Assembly: GCF_014646695.1 (NCBI RefSeq)
Contig: NZ_BMNT01000012.1
Location: 15,246-79,245 of the forward strand
Source of the DNA: Sphaerisporangium melleum
GTDB lineage: Bacteria > Actinomycetota > Actinomycetes > Streptosporangiales > Streptosporangiaceae
Direction of reading: 5' to 3'
DNA: 64,000 nt
The notes under the pieces: model-generated
What the model saw: the letters and a program-made list of their open reading frames with translations, nothing else
Told to the model about the DNA's origin: nothing
Databases searched by the model: none
Translations under genes and position numbers: made by a program
Shown: positions 32,270 to 39,687 of the stretch, in pieces
Layout: every line of letters begins with the position of its first letter
How positions within the stretch are numbered: position 1 is the first letter of the stretch

Positions 32270-33319
32270 TTGTCCTACGCCGAGTCAGGCGGACCCGTCG
32301 CCGGCCCGGAGCACTCGAAAGGCGACCCGTCCCGGCCGGTGACCATCTCCTACATCGCGGAGACGGCCGGAGTGTCCATCCCGACCGTGTCCAAGGTCGT
32401 CAACGGCCGTTCCGGCGTGTCCGCAGACACCCGCGCCCGTGTCGAGGCGCTGATCAGCGAGTACGGCTACCGCAAGACCAACCGCAGGAACCTGCTGGAA
32501 CTCGTCTTCGCCGAGCTCGAGGACATGTGGGGCATGGAGATCATCCGCGGTGTCGAGCGGGTGGCCCGTGAGCAGCGCGTCGGAGTCGTGCTGACGGAGT
32601 TCGGGCCGCGGCACGACCTCGTGCGACATCCGATCGGCGACACGCTGGCCCGTCGCCCGGCCTGCGTCGTCACGGTCGCCCAGCTGTCGCAGGAGCAGCG
32701 CGAGGAGTTACAAGCCAAGGACATCCCGTTCGTGGTCTTCGACCCCACCACCGAACTACCGGACGGCGTCCCCTACGTCGGCGCGACCAACTGGGCCGGT
32801 GGCCGCTCGGCGACCCGCCATCTGATCGAACTGGGGCATCAGCGCATCGCGATGATCGCCGGCCACGACACGATCCTGTGCTGCCGGGCCAGACTGGACG
32901 GCTACCGCTCCGCCCTCGAGGCGGCGGGCCTGCCCGTGCACCCCGGCCTCGTCGTACGCGCCGACCTGACCAGAGAGGGCGGCCGGGTGGCCGCGCTCGA
33001 CCTGTTGCGCGGCCCGGAGCGACCCACAGCGATCTTCGCCTGCAACGACCTGCAGGCGCTCGGCGTCTACCAGGCCGCCCGGGAACTGGGCTTGCGGATA
33101 CCGGCGGACGTGAGCGTGGTGGGCTTCGACGACCTGCCCATCGCCGCGCTCATCGATCCTCCGCTGACCACCGTCCACCAGCCGCTCACCGAGATGGCCG
33201 CCGCCGCCACCGAGCTGGCGCTCGCGCTCGGGCGTGGCGAGGAGACACCGCGGGTCGGCCTCGAACTGGCCACCACCCTCACGGTGCGGGAGAGCACCTC
33301 CTCGCCGGCTGATCAGTGA
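32270..33319 (+). CDS. LacI-family transcriptional regulator of the hydrolase cluster
   Basis: 349 residues from TTG at 32270 (AGGGGG 5 bases upstream); the longer in-frame leader is poorly conserved in character. The LacI helix-turn-helix is ISYIAETAGVSIPTVSKVVNGRSGVS with a hinge region after it. The sugar-binding domain begins LLELVFAELEDMWGMEIIRGVERVA, like a group of actinomycete regulators of xylan and cellulose enzymes. GAAA-N-TTTC sites lie on both sides of it and upstream of several secreted hydrolases here, so it is the best candidate to bind that motif and to be released by an oligosaccharide. Ligand unknown. Confidence 0.88.
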   Translation: MSYAESGGPVAGPEHSKGDPSRPVTISYIAETAGVSIPTVSKVVNGRSGVSADTRARVEALISEYGYRKTNRRNLLELVFAELEDMWGMEIIRGVERVAREQRVGVVLTEFGPRHDLVRHPIGDTLARRPACVVTVAQLSQEQREELQAKDIPFVVFDPTTELPDGVPYVGATNWAGGRSATRHLIELGHQRIAMIAGHDTILCCRARLDGYRSALEAAGLPVHPGLVVRADLTREGGRVAALDLLRGPERPTAIFACNDLQALGVYQAARELGLRIPADVSVVGFDDLPIAALIDPPLTTVHQPLTEMAAAATELALALGRGEETPRVGLELATTLTVRESTSSPADQ

Positions 33320-33568
33320 CCCGCCGAGCGGGCCGATGCGGCGTAGAGGACACGTACCGCGTCGTCAACCCCACGGGGGCCGCGAGTCGTCCGCAGGAGC
33401 GGCGTCAACGTCGTGCGGCCGGGCCCGCCTGGCCTGAGCGGACCGCGGTGCGATGAGCGGTCCTTCGCACGAATGGCACAGAAGTCCAGCGATCCACCTC
33501 GGAAACCATCAGAAGGGATGGAGCGAATCCGAGCCATGGACGTGCCGTCGAGCGGTGTCCGGATGGAT

Positions 33569-33577
33569 GAAAGTTTC
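33569..33577. promoter_or_regulatory. GAAA-N-TTTC operator upstream of the polyesterase
   Basis: TGAAAGTTTCA, about 310 bases upstream of the GTG at 33884. With the weaker site at 33647 it makes a pair in the 564-base gap. That gap also contains some GC-rich sequence with no recognisable gene. Confidence 0.6.
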
Positions 33578-33646
33578 AGCTGCTTTTGTCACTGACTTCC
33601 TGGGCCGGTACACCATAGGACACGTATTCGCCCGGCACGGGGCGCC

Positions 33647-33655
33647 GAAAGTTTT
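33647..33655. promoter_or_regulatory. Degenerate GAAA-N-TTTC site
   Basis: CGAAAGTTTT with one mismatch to the palindrome, 70 bases after the site at 33569, about 230 bases before the polyesterase start. Confidence 0.4.
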
Positions 33656-33883
33656 AAACGAATCTTGACACGTTTTACCGGCGTTTCCACACTGAGTCCC
33701 CAGGGCGGCTTGCTCGGCCAGGTCTGGCGCAGGGGCCGCCGATCGCGACGCCCTCGTGGTGTGCGTTCCGGTGCCGGGACAGGGAGACGACGGTGCGATG
33801 CCAGCCGCCGCACTGGACCACTCGGCGATGGCCGCCACGTGCTGATCCCGCTGAGGGCTCACCCGAAGAGAAGGAACACCACA

Positions 33884-35260
33884 GTGCGACGACGTGTGAG
33901 TGAGACTCCGGCGCCTCGTGCCGTCAGGGGGCTCCGATCGGAACCCGGTCCACAGGGCGGGTTGGGGAAGCGGGCGATCGCCGCGGTGATCGTCGTCCTC
34001 GGGCTCCTCGTGGCGGCCATCGCGACTCAGCCGGCATCGGCGGCCGACAATCCCTATCAGCGCGGTCCCGACCCCACCTTGGCCAGTGTGTCCGCCACGA
34101 GGGGGACCTTCGCCACCGCGCAGCTCAGCGTGCCGGCCGGGAACGGCTTCGGCGGTGGGGTGATCTACTATCCGACGGACACCAGCCAGGGGACTTTCGG
34201 CGGGGTCGCGATCGTGCCCGGCTACTCCGCCCTGTTCGCCAACGAAGAGGCCTGGATGGGCCCCTGGCTCGCGTCCTTCGGCTTCGTCGTCATCGGAATC
34301 GAGACCAACAGCCGCACCGACGGCGCCGACGCCCGAGCGACCCAGTTGCTCGCCGCGCTGGACTATCTCACCCAGCGGAGTTCGGTGCGCGACCGCGTCG
34401 ACTCCAGCCGGTTGTCGGTGGTCGGCCACTCCGCGGGCGGCGCCGGTGTCATCCTCGCGACAGGCCAGCGGCCCTCGCTGAAGGCCGCGGTCGGGCTCGC
34501 GCCCGGCTCCCCCACGGGGAACCTGAGCCTGGCCAATGACCGGGTGCCGATGATGTTCATCTCCGGGCAGCGGGACACGACGGTCACGCAGTCCTACCTC
34601 AACGGGCTGTACACCACTCTGCCCGCCTCGACACCGAGCGCCTGGGTGGAGATCACCGGTGTGGACCACCTGTTCGCGACCAGGGCGAACACCACCGAGA
34701 TGCGGACGCTGATCCCGTGGCTGAAGATCTTCGTCGACAACGACACCCGGTACACCCAGTTCCTGTGTCCGCTGATGGACTCCAGCAACATCTCGATGTA
34801 CCGCAACAAGTGCCCGTACGTGCCGCCGGGCGGCCCGTCGCCCTCCCCCTCCCCCTCCCCTTCGCCTTCCCCGTCCCCCAGTCCGTCGCCTTCTCCCAGC
34901 CCCAGCCCGTCGCCCTCTCCGTCCCCCAGCCCTTCGCCTTCCCCGTCGCCTTCTCCGTCCGCGGGCGCCTGTACCGCGAGCTACCGCACCACGAACTCCT
35001 GGCCTGGCGGCCATCAGGGCGAGGTCACGGTGACGGCGGGCGGCTCGGCGATCAGCGGGTGGACCGTCAGGTGGACGCTGGGCAGCGGCCAGACGGTCAG
35101 CCAGGTGTGGAACGGCACGCTGTCGGTCAGCGGCTCCACGGTGACGGTGACGAACGCCTCCTACAACGGCTCGCTCCCGGCGTCCGGCTCCACCACCTTC
35201 GGCTTCCTCGGCACCGGTACGGCGTCGGCTCCCTCCCTCACCTGCACCAGCCGCCCGTGA
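33884..35260 (+). CDS. Secreted cutinase-like polyesterase (PET-hydrolase fold family) with CBM2
   Basis: 458 residues from GTG at 33884 (AAGGA 8 bases upstream). A long basic leader and hydrophobic segment end at ASA (about 53). The mature domain opens NPYQRGPDPT, as in Thermobifida cutinases, with oxyanion Tyr in PGYSALF, nucleophile Ser183 in GHSAGGAG, Asp231 and His262 (VDHLFAT), and a C-terminal disulfide (Cys295, Cys310). A 40-residue Ser-Pro linker joins a CBM2 domain. Compared with known polyesterases, GHSMGG is GHSAGG and the usual Trp after the acid-side loop (TPWH) is replaced in LAPGSPTGN. Natural CBM2 fusion of this family is uncommon. Substrate could be cutin, suberin or other polyesters. 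Confidence 0.88.
   Translation: MRRRVSETPAPRAVRGLRSEPGPQGGLGKRAIAAVIVVLGLLVAAIATQPASAADNPYQRGPDPTLASVSATRGTFATAQLSVPAGNGFGGGVIYYPTDTSQGTFGGVAIVPGYSALFANEEAWMGPWLASFGFVVIGIETNSRTDGADARATQLLAALDYLTQRSSVRDRVDSSRLSVVGHSAGGAGVILATGQRPSLKAAVGLAPGSPTGNLSLANDRVPMMFISGQRDTTVTQSYLNGLYTTLPASTPSAWVEITGVDHLFATRANTTEMRTLIPWLKIFVDNDTRYTQFLCPLMDSSNISMYRNKCPYVPPGGPSPSPSPSPSPSPSPSPSPSPSPSPSPSPSPSPSPSPSPSPSAGACTASYRTTNSWPGGHQGEVTVTAGGSAISGWTVRWTLGSGQTVSQVWNGTLSVSGSTVTVTNASYNGSLPASGSTTFGFLGTGTASAPSLTCTSRP
34836..34960 (+). repeat. Ser-Pro repeat linker in the polyesterase
   Basis: About 40 codons of alternating Ser and Pro encoded by variable tcc/tcg/agc and ccc/ccg codons. It separates catalytic domain and CBM2. 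Similar linkers occur in the esterase (20560-20640) and GH5 (31215-31290) genes. Confidence 0.85.
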
Positions 35261-35397
35261 CACCCGTCCGGCACGCTGTGGCCAGAGTCCCCCGGCCGGT
35301 CAGGTGCCACTGCCCCACCCGGCGTCGCTCATTCGGCTCTCCACGGCGTCACGCCGGCCGTCCTGAGGTGCTCCCCTGAGGGCGACGAGTTCCGCCT

Positions 35398-35469
35398 GGA
35401 CCGACGTGGCCCCGCCGCGTCGGTCCAGCCGTTGAGGTCCACGACGATCCCGTCGCGGACCTCAACGGC
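35398..35469. terminator. Tandem hairpins at a convergent junction
   Basis: First hairpin 35398-35426: arms GGACCGACG and CGTCGGTCC. Second 35428-35469: arms GCCGTTGAGGTCC and GGACCTCAACGGC, then one mismatch and inner arms CGACG and CGTCG around a 4-base loop. They lie between the polyesterase stop (35260) and the sigma-factor stop (35497) and probably terminate transcription from both sides. Confidence 0.65.
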
Positions 35470-35496
35470 CTCCGCCCGCACGCATCCGAACCTGGA

Positions 35497-36495
35497 CTAC
35501 TCCGTGCCGTCCGCCGGCAGGCGCTCCGGCAGCCCGAGCCGCGGGAACCGTTCGGCGTGGAACGTGGTGATCTCACTGATCACCCCGCCGGTGACGCGCA
35601 GGACGTCGATCGCCATCGGCAGGTACGCGCCCTCCTGCTTCCGCCAGAGATAGAAGGCCACGGCGGGCTGCCGGTTCACGGCGGTGAGAACGGCGCGCTG
35701 GGGCTTCATGCCCTCGAAGCCGTGCTCGACCCAGCCGTTCACCACCGTGTCGCGGCCGACGTACAGGCCCGGCGTGGGCGGCATCGAGAAGCGGACGTCC
35801 TCCCGCAGCAGAGCGGCGAGCCCGTCGACGTCCGTGGCCACACTGGCGTCGGTGTAGCGGCGCACCAGCTCGCGCGTCCCGGCGTCCTCCTCGCCGCCCG
35901 TCCAGTCCTGCCGCTCGGCGGGCAGGTGCTCCCGCATGCCGGCGCGGGCCCGCTGCAGCGCGCTGTTCACGGAGTTGACGGAGTCCCCGAGGAGCTCCGC
36001 GACGTCCTTGGCCGCCCAGCCGACCACGTCCCGCAGGATCAGCACGGCCCGCGGGCGCGGCGCGAGGTGCTGGACCGCGACCAGGTACGCGAGCTCGATC
36101 GTCTCCCGCGCGACGGCGACCGCTTCCGGCTCGTCGGTGTCGCCCGCGGGCGGTTCGTCGAGCAGCCGGTCCGGGTAGGGCTGCAGCCACAGCACCTCGC
36201 CGCCGGTCGCGGGCTCCGGGCGCCGCTTGGCGAGCAGGTCCAGGCAGGCGTTGGTGGCGATTCGGTACAGCCAGGCACGGAACGTCGACCGCCCCTCGAA
36301 GGTCTCCCGCCGCCGCCAGGCACGCAGGAACGTCTCCTGCACGGTGTCCTCGGCGTCCTCGAACGACCCGAGCATCCGGTAGCAGTGCACGTGCAGCTCC
36401 CGCCGGTGCCGCTCCGCCAGCCCCGAGAACGCCGGCTCGTCGACCTCGCGCAGACCGCTCGAGCTCCGCGCCTCCAGCCGCGTGTCCGTACTCAT
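35497..36495 (-). CDS. ECF sigma factor with C-terminal SnoaL-like domain
   Basis: 332 residues from ATG at 36495 (AAGGA 8 bases upstream). Sigma region 2 is HVHCYRMLGSFEDAEDTVQETFLRAWRR; region 4 is VQHLAPRPRAVLILRDVVGWAAKDVAELL. Between them is WLQPYPDRLLD, a hallmark of the SigG-type/ECF56-like group. The C-terminal 120 residues form a SnoaL/NTF2-like domain that in such sigma factors replaces a separate anti-sigma factor. None is encoded nearby. Its regulon is unknown. Confidence 0.88.
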   Translation of the reverse strand: MSTDTRLEARSSSGLREVDEPAFSGLAERHRRELHVHCYRMLGSFEDAEDTVQETFLRAWRRRETFEGRSTFRAWLYRIATNACLDLLAKRRPEPATGGEVLWLQPYPDRLLDEPPAGDTDEPEAVAVARETIELAYLVAVQHLAPRPRAVLILRDVVGWAAKDVAELLGDSVNSVNSALQRARAGMREHLPAERQDWTGGEEDAGTRELVRRYTDASVATDVDGLAALLREDVRFSMPPTPGLYVGRDTVVNGWVEHGFEGMKPQRAVLTAVNRQPAVAFYLWRKQEGAYLPMAIDVLRVTGGVISEITTFHAERFPRLGLPERLPADGTE

Positions 36496-36636
36496 CACGT
36501 CATCCTTCCGCCTTGTCGTGCCCTGACATGGATATGACGGCTGCGGACGCGATAACTCATCACCAGGGCCGGCCGGCACGGCTGATCGAGTGATGGAGTA
36601 CGGCGAGGAGATCACGGCCCCCCGCCCCGCGTTCGC

Positions 36637-36939
36637 TCAGTCTTCGCCGTTGTAGGCGCGCAGCTCGCGGCGTGCCTGGCGACGGTCGCGGCGGCGCTCC
36701 TGGCGGCGGAAGTGGTTCCACTCCCGGCTCCCGTCGACGCCGCCGTAAAGGCACCAGAAATAGAAAGCCGCGCGCCAGTGACAGCCTCCCGTACGGAGGT
36801 CCAGATCCACGGTGCCGGGGGTGATCTCGTCGGGCAGTGTGCACGGCCCGAATCGATGATCATGCACGGGGCGGCAGGTCACCATCGGCGCGTCGGCGAT
36901 TCGTACCCACCAGGGCCGGGTCTTGTCGGTCTTGCTCAT
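36637..36939 (-). CDS. Small conserved basic hypothetical protein
   Basis: 100 residues from ATG at 36939 (AAAGG upstream). It begins MSKTDKTRPWWVRIADAP and contains HDHRFGPC and a Cys in GGCHW, with a strongly basic C-terminus (RRQERRRDRRQARREL). No membrane segment. The His/Cys content could bind a metal and the tail could bind nucleic acid, but no function is recognised. Probably a genuine actinomycete orphan. Confidence 0.6.
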   Translation of the reverse strand: MSKTDKTRPWWVRIADAPMVTCRPVHDHRFGPCTLPDEITPGTVDLDLRTGGCHWRAAFYFWCLYGGVDGSREWNHFRRQERRRDRRQARRELRAYNGED

Positions 36940-37316
36940 ACGGTCACCTTTCGGCTCCGTGCAGCCCCGGGCTGGGGCTGTCACAAGACCGGATGCACCG
37001 TGATCACCTCCAACGTCGCGACCGACATATCAGGATCGCAGGCGACGCCGCCGCTTGAAGATCCCGATCCGGACGCTACCGCGAACCGCGGAACATCGCG
37101 CGGACCGGACCGGATCGAGAAGTCGGCCGGCCGAGGCGCGGTGTCACGTCCGGGCCCACGGCCGGAAACCCCACTCACGCCGATCCCTGCCGAAACTATC
37201 GGAATTCTGGCAAAAAATTCCGGGCGGAGGTTCATAGCACGTGACGATGGCATCCCATGATCGTTACCCGGGAGTCGTCCCTCCCCTGCCCGGCAGGCGA
37301 TCGTCCGCTTCACTAC

Positions 37317-37325
37317 GAAAGTTTC
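37317..37325. promoter_or_regulatory. GAAA-N-TTTC operator
   Basis: ACGAAAGTTTCAT, core GAAAGTTTC, about 310 bases upstream of the esterase start at 37629. Confidence 0.55.
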
Positions 37326-37507
37326 ATCCTGTGCGCCAGGCGCGGGCGCGAACATCCCCTGGTCAGCACGCACAGAAGGAGCACCCCACCGGACCGGCGC
37401 CCCGGACCAGGAGTCAAGCTACTTGACATTCGCAACCGGGTCGTATTTGCTCCCTCACGCTACCCATTTACAGCACGTAAGCGGCATGCCGATAACCCTC
37501 TGCTGAA

Positions 37508-37517
37508 TGTTAGCGCT
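37508..37517. promoter_or_regulatory. Partial TGTTARCGYTAACA operator
   Basis: TGTTAGCGCT is an exact left half plus centre of the palindrome found at 1389, 21729 and 39518; the right half (CATACC) has diverged. 112 bases upstream of the esterase start. Confidence 0.4.
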
Positions 37518-37628
37518 CATACCTCGGTTCCGGTTTCACAGCACCGGGCATTCGATGCCGCTGATGGAGAGGAACGCAGCAAATGTTTTCGACATCGGCC
37601 CCGTCCGTACGGCCAGAGGGAATCGCGA

Positions 37629-39011
37629 ATGTTAAAGCATAGGACCATCTTCGGCGCCGTGGCGCTCGCGGCTGCTGTAGTCCTGACCACGGGGCACGCG
37701 GCGATGAGCAGCGGCAGCAGCACACAAGCGTCAGCGGGCACCGCCGCCGCGCTCGCGGGAACCGCGGGATGCGGAAAGAACCCGACGCTGACCAGCGGAA
37801 CGCGGAACATCACGACCAGCGGCAAGAACCGCCAGTACATCCTGCGGATCCCCTCGAACTACAACAACAACACGCAGTACCGCCTGTTCATCGGCCTCCA
37901 CTGGCTGAACGGCACCATGAACGACGTCGACTCGGGCGGAAGCGCCGGAGCCTCCTGGTCGTACTACGGGCAGCGGCAGTTGTCGAACAACAATGCGATC
38001 TTCGTCGCGCCGCAGGGCTTCAACAACGGCTGGGCCAACAACGGCGGCGAGGACGTCACCTTCGTCGACGACATCATGCGCCAGGTCGAGTCGGACCTCT
38101 GCGTCGACACCTCGCTGCGCTTCGCCATGGGGTGGAGCTACGGCGGCGCCATGAGCTTCTCCCTCGCATGCTCGCGCCCGAACGTCTTCCGCGCGGTCGC
38201 GGTGTTCTCCGGCGCGCAACTCAGCGGCTGCAACGGTGGCACCCAGCCCGTCGCCTACATGGGACTGCACGGCATCACCGACAACGTCCTGAACATCTCG
38301 CAGGGACGGGCGCTGCGCGACAAGTTCGTGCAGCTCAACGGCTGCACCGCGCAGAACCCGCCTGAGCCGGGCCAGGGCAGCCGGTCGCACATCGTCACCG
38401 CCTACTCCGGATGCCGCGCCGGATACCCGGTCGTCTGGGCCGCGTTCGACAACGGCCACCTGCCCGACCCCGTCGACGGGACCTACACCGGGAACGGCGC
38501 CCAGACCTGGACCAAGGGCGAGGTGTGGAAGTTCTTCTCCCAGTTCGAGAGCACCTCGAACCCCAACCCCACCCCCACGCCGACCGTCACCCCGACAGTG
38601 ACCCCGACGGCGACCCCGACGGCCACGCCGACCCCCGCCACCAGCTTCCGCCTGCGCAACGAGGGCGCCGGGCGTTGCGTCGACTCGCCCAACAGCGCCA
38701 CCGCCAACGGCACCCAGCTCCAGGTCTACGACTGCCACACCAACGCCAACCAGCGCTTCACCTACAACGCCGGCCGGCTGGAGCTTCTCGGCAAGTGCCT
38801 GGACTCCCCGACCAACGCCGGCTCGGGCACCCGCGTGCAGCTGTGGGACTGCCACACCAACAGCAACCAGCAGTGGACCTTCACCTCCAGCGGCACCATC
38901 ACCAACGGCGCCAACAACCTCTGCCTCAACGCGACCGGCACCGGTAACACCGCCGGCGTGACCATCGCCAGTTGCAACGGCCAGGCCAGCCAGAGATGGA
39001 CCAGGGCCTGA
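37629..39011 (+). CDS. Secreted CE1/PHB-depolymerase-like esterase with CBM13
   Basis: 460 residues from ATG at 37629 (GAGGGA 7 bases upstream). Signal peptide, esterase domain with Ser in MGWSYGGAMS and candidate His in FDNGHLPDP, a Pro-Thr linker (PTPTPTVTPTVTPT) and a C-terminal CBM13 trefoil (CVDSPN, YDCHTN, CLDSPT, WDCHTN). The linker is Pro-Thr, not Ser-Pro as in the other two paralogues, and the CBM13 has different sugar-site motifs, so the module was acquired separately or has diverged. Role as for the paralogues: removal of ester groups from plant polysaccharide. Confidence 0.9.
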   Translation: MLKHRTIFGAVALAAAVVLTTGHAAMSSGSSTQASAGTAAALAGTAGCGKNPTLTSGTRNITTSGKNRQYILRIPSNYNNNTQYRLFIGLHWLNGTMNDVDSGGSAGASWSYYGQRQLSNNNAIFVAPQGFNNGWANNGGEDVTFVDDIMRQVESDLCVDTSLRFAMGWSYGGAMSFSLACSRPNVFRAVAVFSGAQLSGCNGGTQPVAYMGLHGITDNVLNISQGRALRDKFVQLNGCTAQNPPEPGQGSRSHIVTAYSGCRAGYPVVWAAFDNGHLPDPVDGTYTGNGAQTWTKGEVWKFFSQFESTSNPNPTPTPTVTPTVTPTATPTATPTPATSFRLRNEGAGRCVDSPNSATANGTQLQVYDCHTNANQRFTYNAGRLELLGKCLDSPTNAGSGTRVQLWDCHTNSNQQWTFTSSGTITNGANNLCLNATGTGNTAGVTIASCNGQASQRWTRA

Positions 39012-39033
39012 CCACCCGCTAGCCGATCGCAGA

Positions 39034-39067
39034 CGTCGGGTCCAGGCGGCTTCGCCTGGACCCGACG
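39034..39067 (+). terminator. Hairpin terminator after the esterase
   Basis: Perfect 15-base arms CGTCGGGTCCAGGCG and CGCCTGGACCCGACG around loop GCTT, 22 bases after the stop, followed by a short TTT. Confidence 0.8.
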
Positions 39068-39241
39068 CGCGTTTCCGCTTCGCGGGAGACCTTTGAAGCC
39101 GGCCTGCTCGTGCAGATCGAGAAGGGAGGTCTTCGCGACGCCACCTCGCAGGTATCCCGAGGAACCGAGTGCCGGCAGCGGTTGAGGGCGCCGGTCTGCG
39201 ACATCGGGATCGATCCACCTTGGCGATGAGGGGCCGACGCT

Positions 39242-39250
39242 GAAAATTTC
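39242..39250. promoter_or_regulatory. GAAA-N-TTTC operator upstream of GH5-CBM13
   Basis: CTGAAAATTTCAT, core GAAAATTTC. It is 440 bases before the GH5 start, a long distance, so its role there is uncertain. Confidence 0.45.
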
Positions 39251-39383
39251 ATCGCCGAACGCTTTCAACGTGGTTCCCTTGCGCAAATTGCCGCAGGTGT
39301 TCGACAACAAGTTCCTGGACACCTGAGCCACGGCTTCTGCGCCAAGCCGTCGAGGCCGCGGCGCCCGCTTTCGGGTATTGACC

Positions 39384-39413
39384 ACACAGTTGTGATCGCC
39401 CACACTGTTGTGA
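39384..39413. repeat. Two 12-base direct repeats, period 18
   Basis: ACACAGTTGTGA (39384-39395) and ACACTGTTGTGA (39402-39413) differ at one base, and each is itself nearly palindromic (CACA...TGTG). They lie in the 676-base gap before the GH5-CBM13 gene and may be activator or repressor half-sites. The rest of the gap has no recognised gene. Confidence 0.45.
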
Positions 39414-39517
39414 CGTCTGATGTAACCTTCACTTCCATCGCAGATACAGGATGCGCGTTCGGCTCCTCGGCGAAACGAAGCCTGCGCCCTGCCGCACGAG
39501 GTAATCCTGTCATTTAA

Positions 39518-39533
39518 ATGTTAACGCTAACAT
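39518..39533. promoter_or_regulatory. LacI-type operator upstream of GH5-CBM13
   Basis: ATGTTAACGCTAACAT, a 16-base palindrome with one mismatched pair, 155 bases upstream of the start at 39688. Same class as 1389 and 21729. Confidence 0.65.
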
Positions 39534-39687
39534 TCGTTGGGGCCCTGATTATGCGGCCGGACGTACGTCGGCATCACGATGGTCACCAGTGAGGGTTCGA
39601 CCCAGCGATTCACATCTAGTGATGGGACATTTCATGGCACTGATCACGGCGGCTGATGGTCACTCCCCAGGACCATCGCGGAGCACC

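Larger units (their letters stand above)
36940..37628. other. Control region of the third CE1 esterase
   Basis: 689 bases without a convincing gene. It holds a GAAA-N-TTTC site (37317), a possible -35 box TTGACA (37423-37428) and a partial TGTTAGCGCT operator (37508). The remaining sequence has short frames of no recognisable product. Confidence 0.5.

Noticed and set aside
34836-34960. CRISPR-like or minisatellite repeat
   Set aside because: It codes for a Ser-Pro linker in frame; no spacer structure. No CRISPR array was seen anywhere in the window.
39160-39330. Possible protein relic ending FDNKFLDT before the GH5 control region
   Set aside because: The short frame is not recognisable and overlaps a regulatory palindrome; too weak to call a pseudogene.
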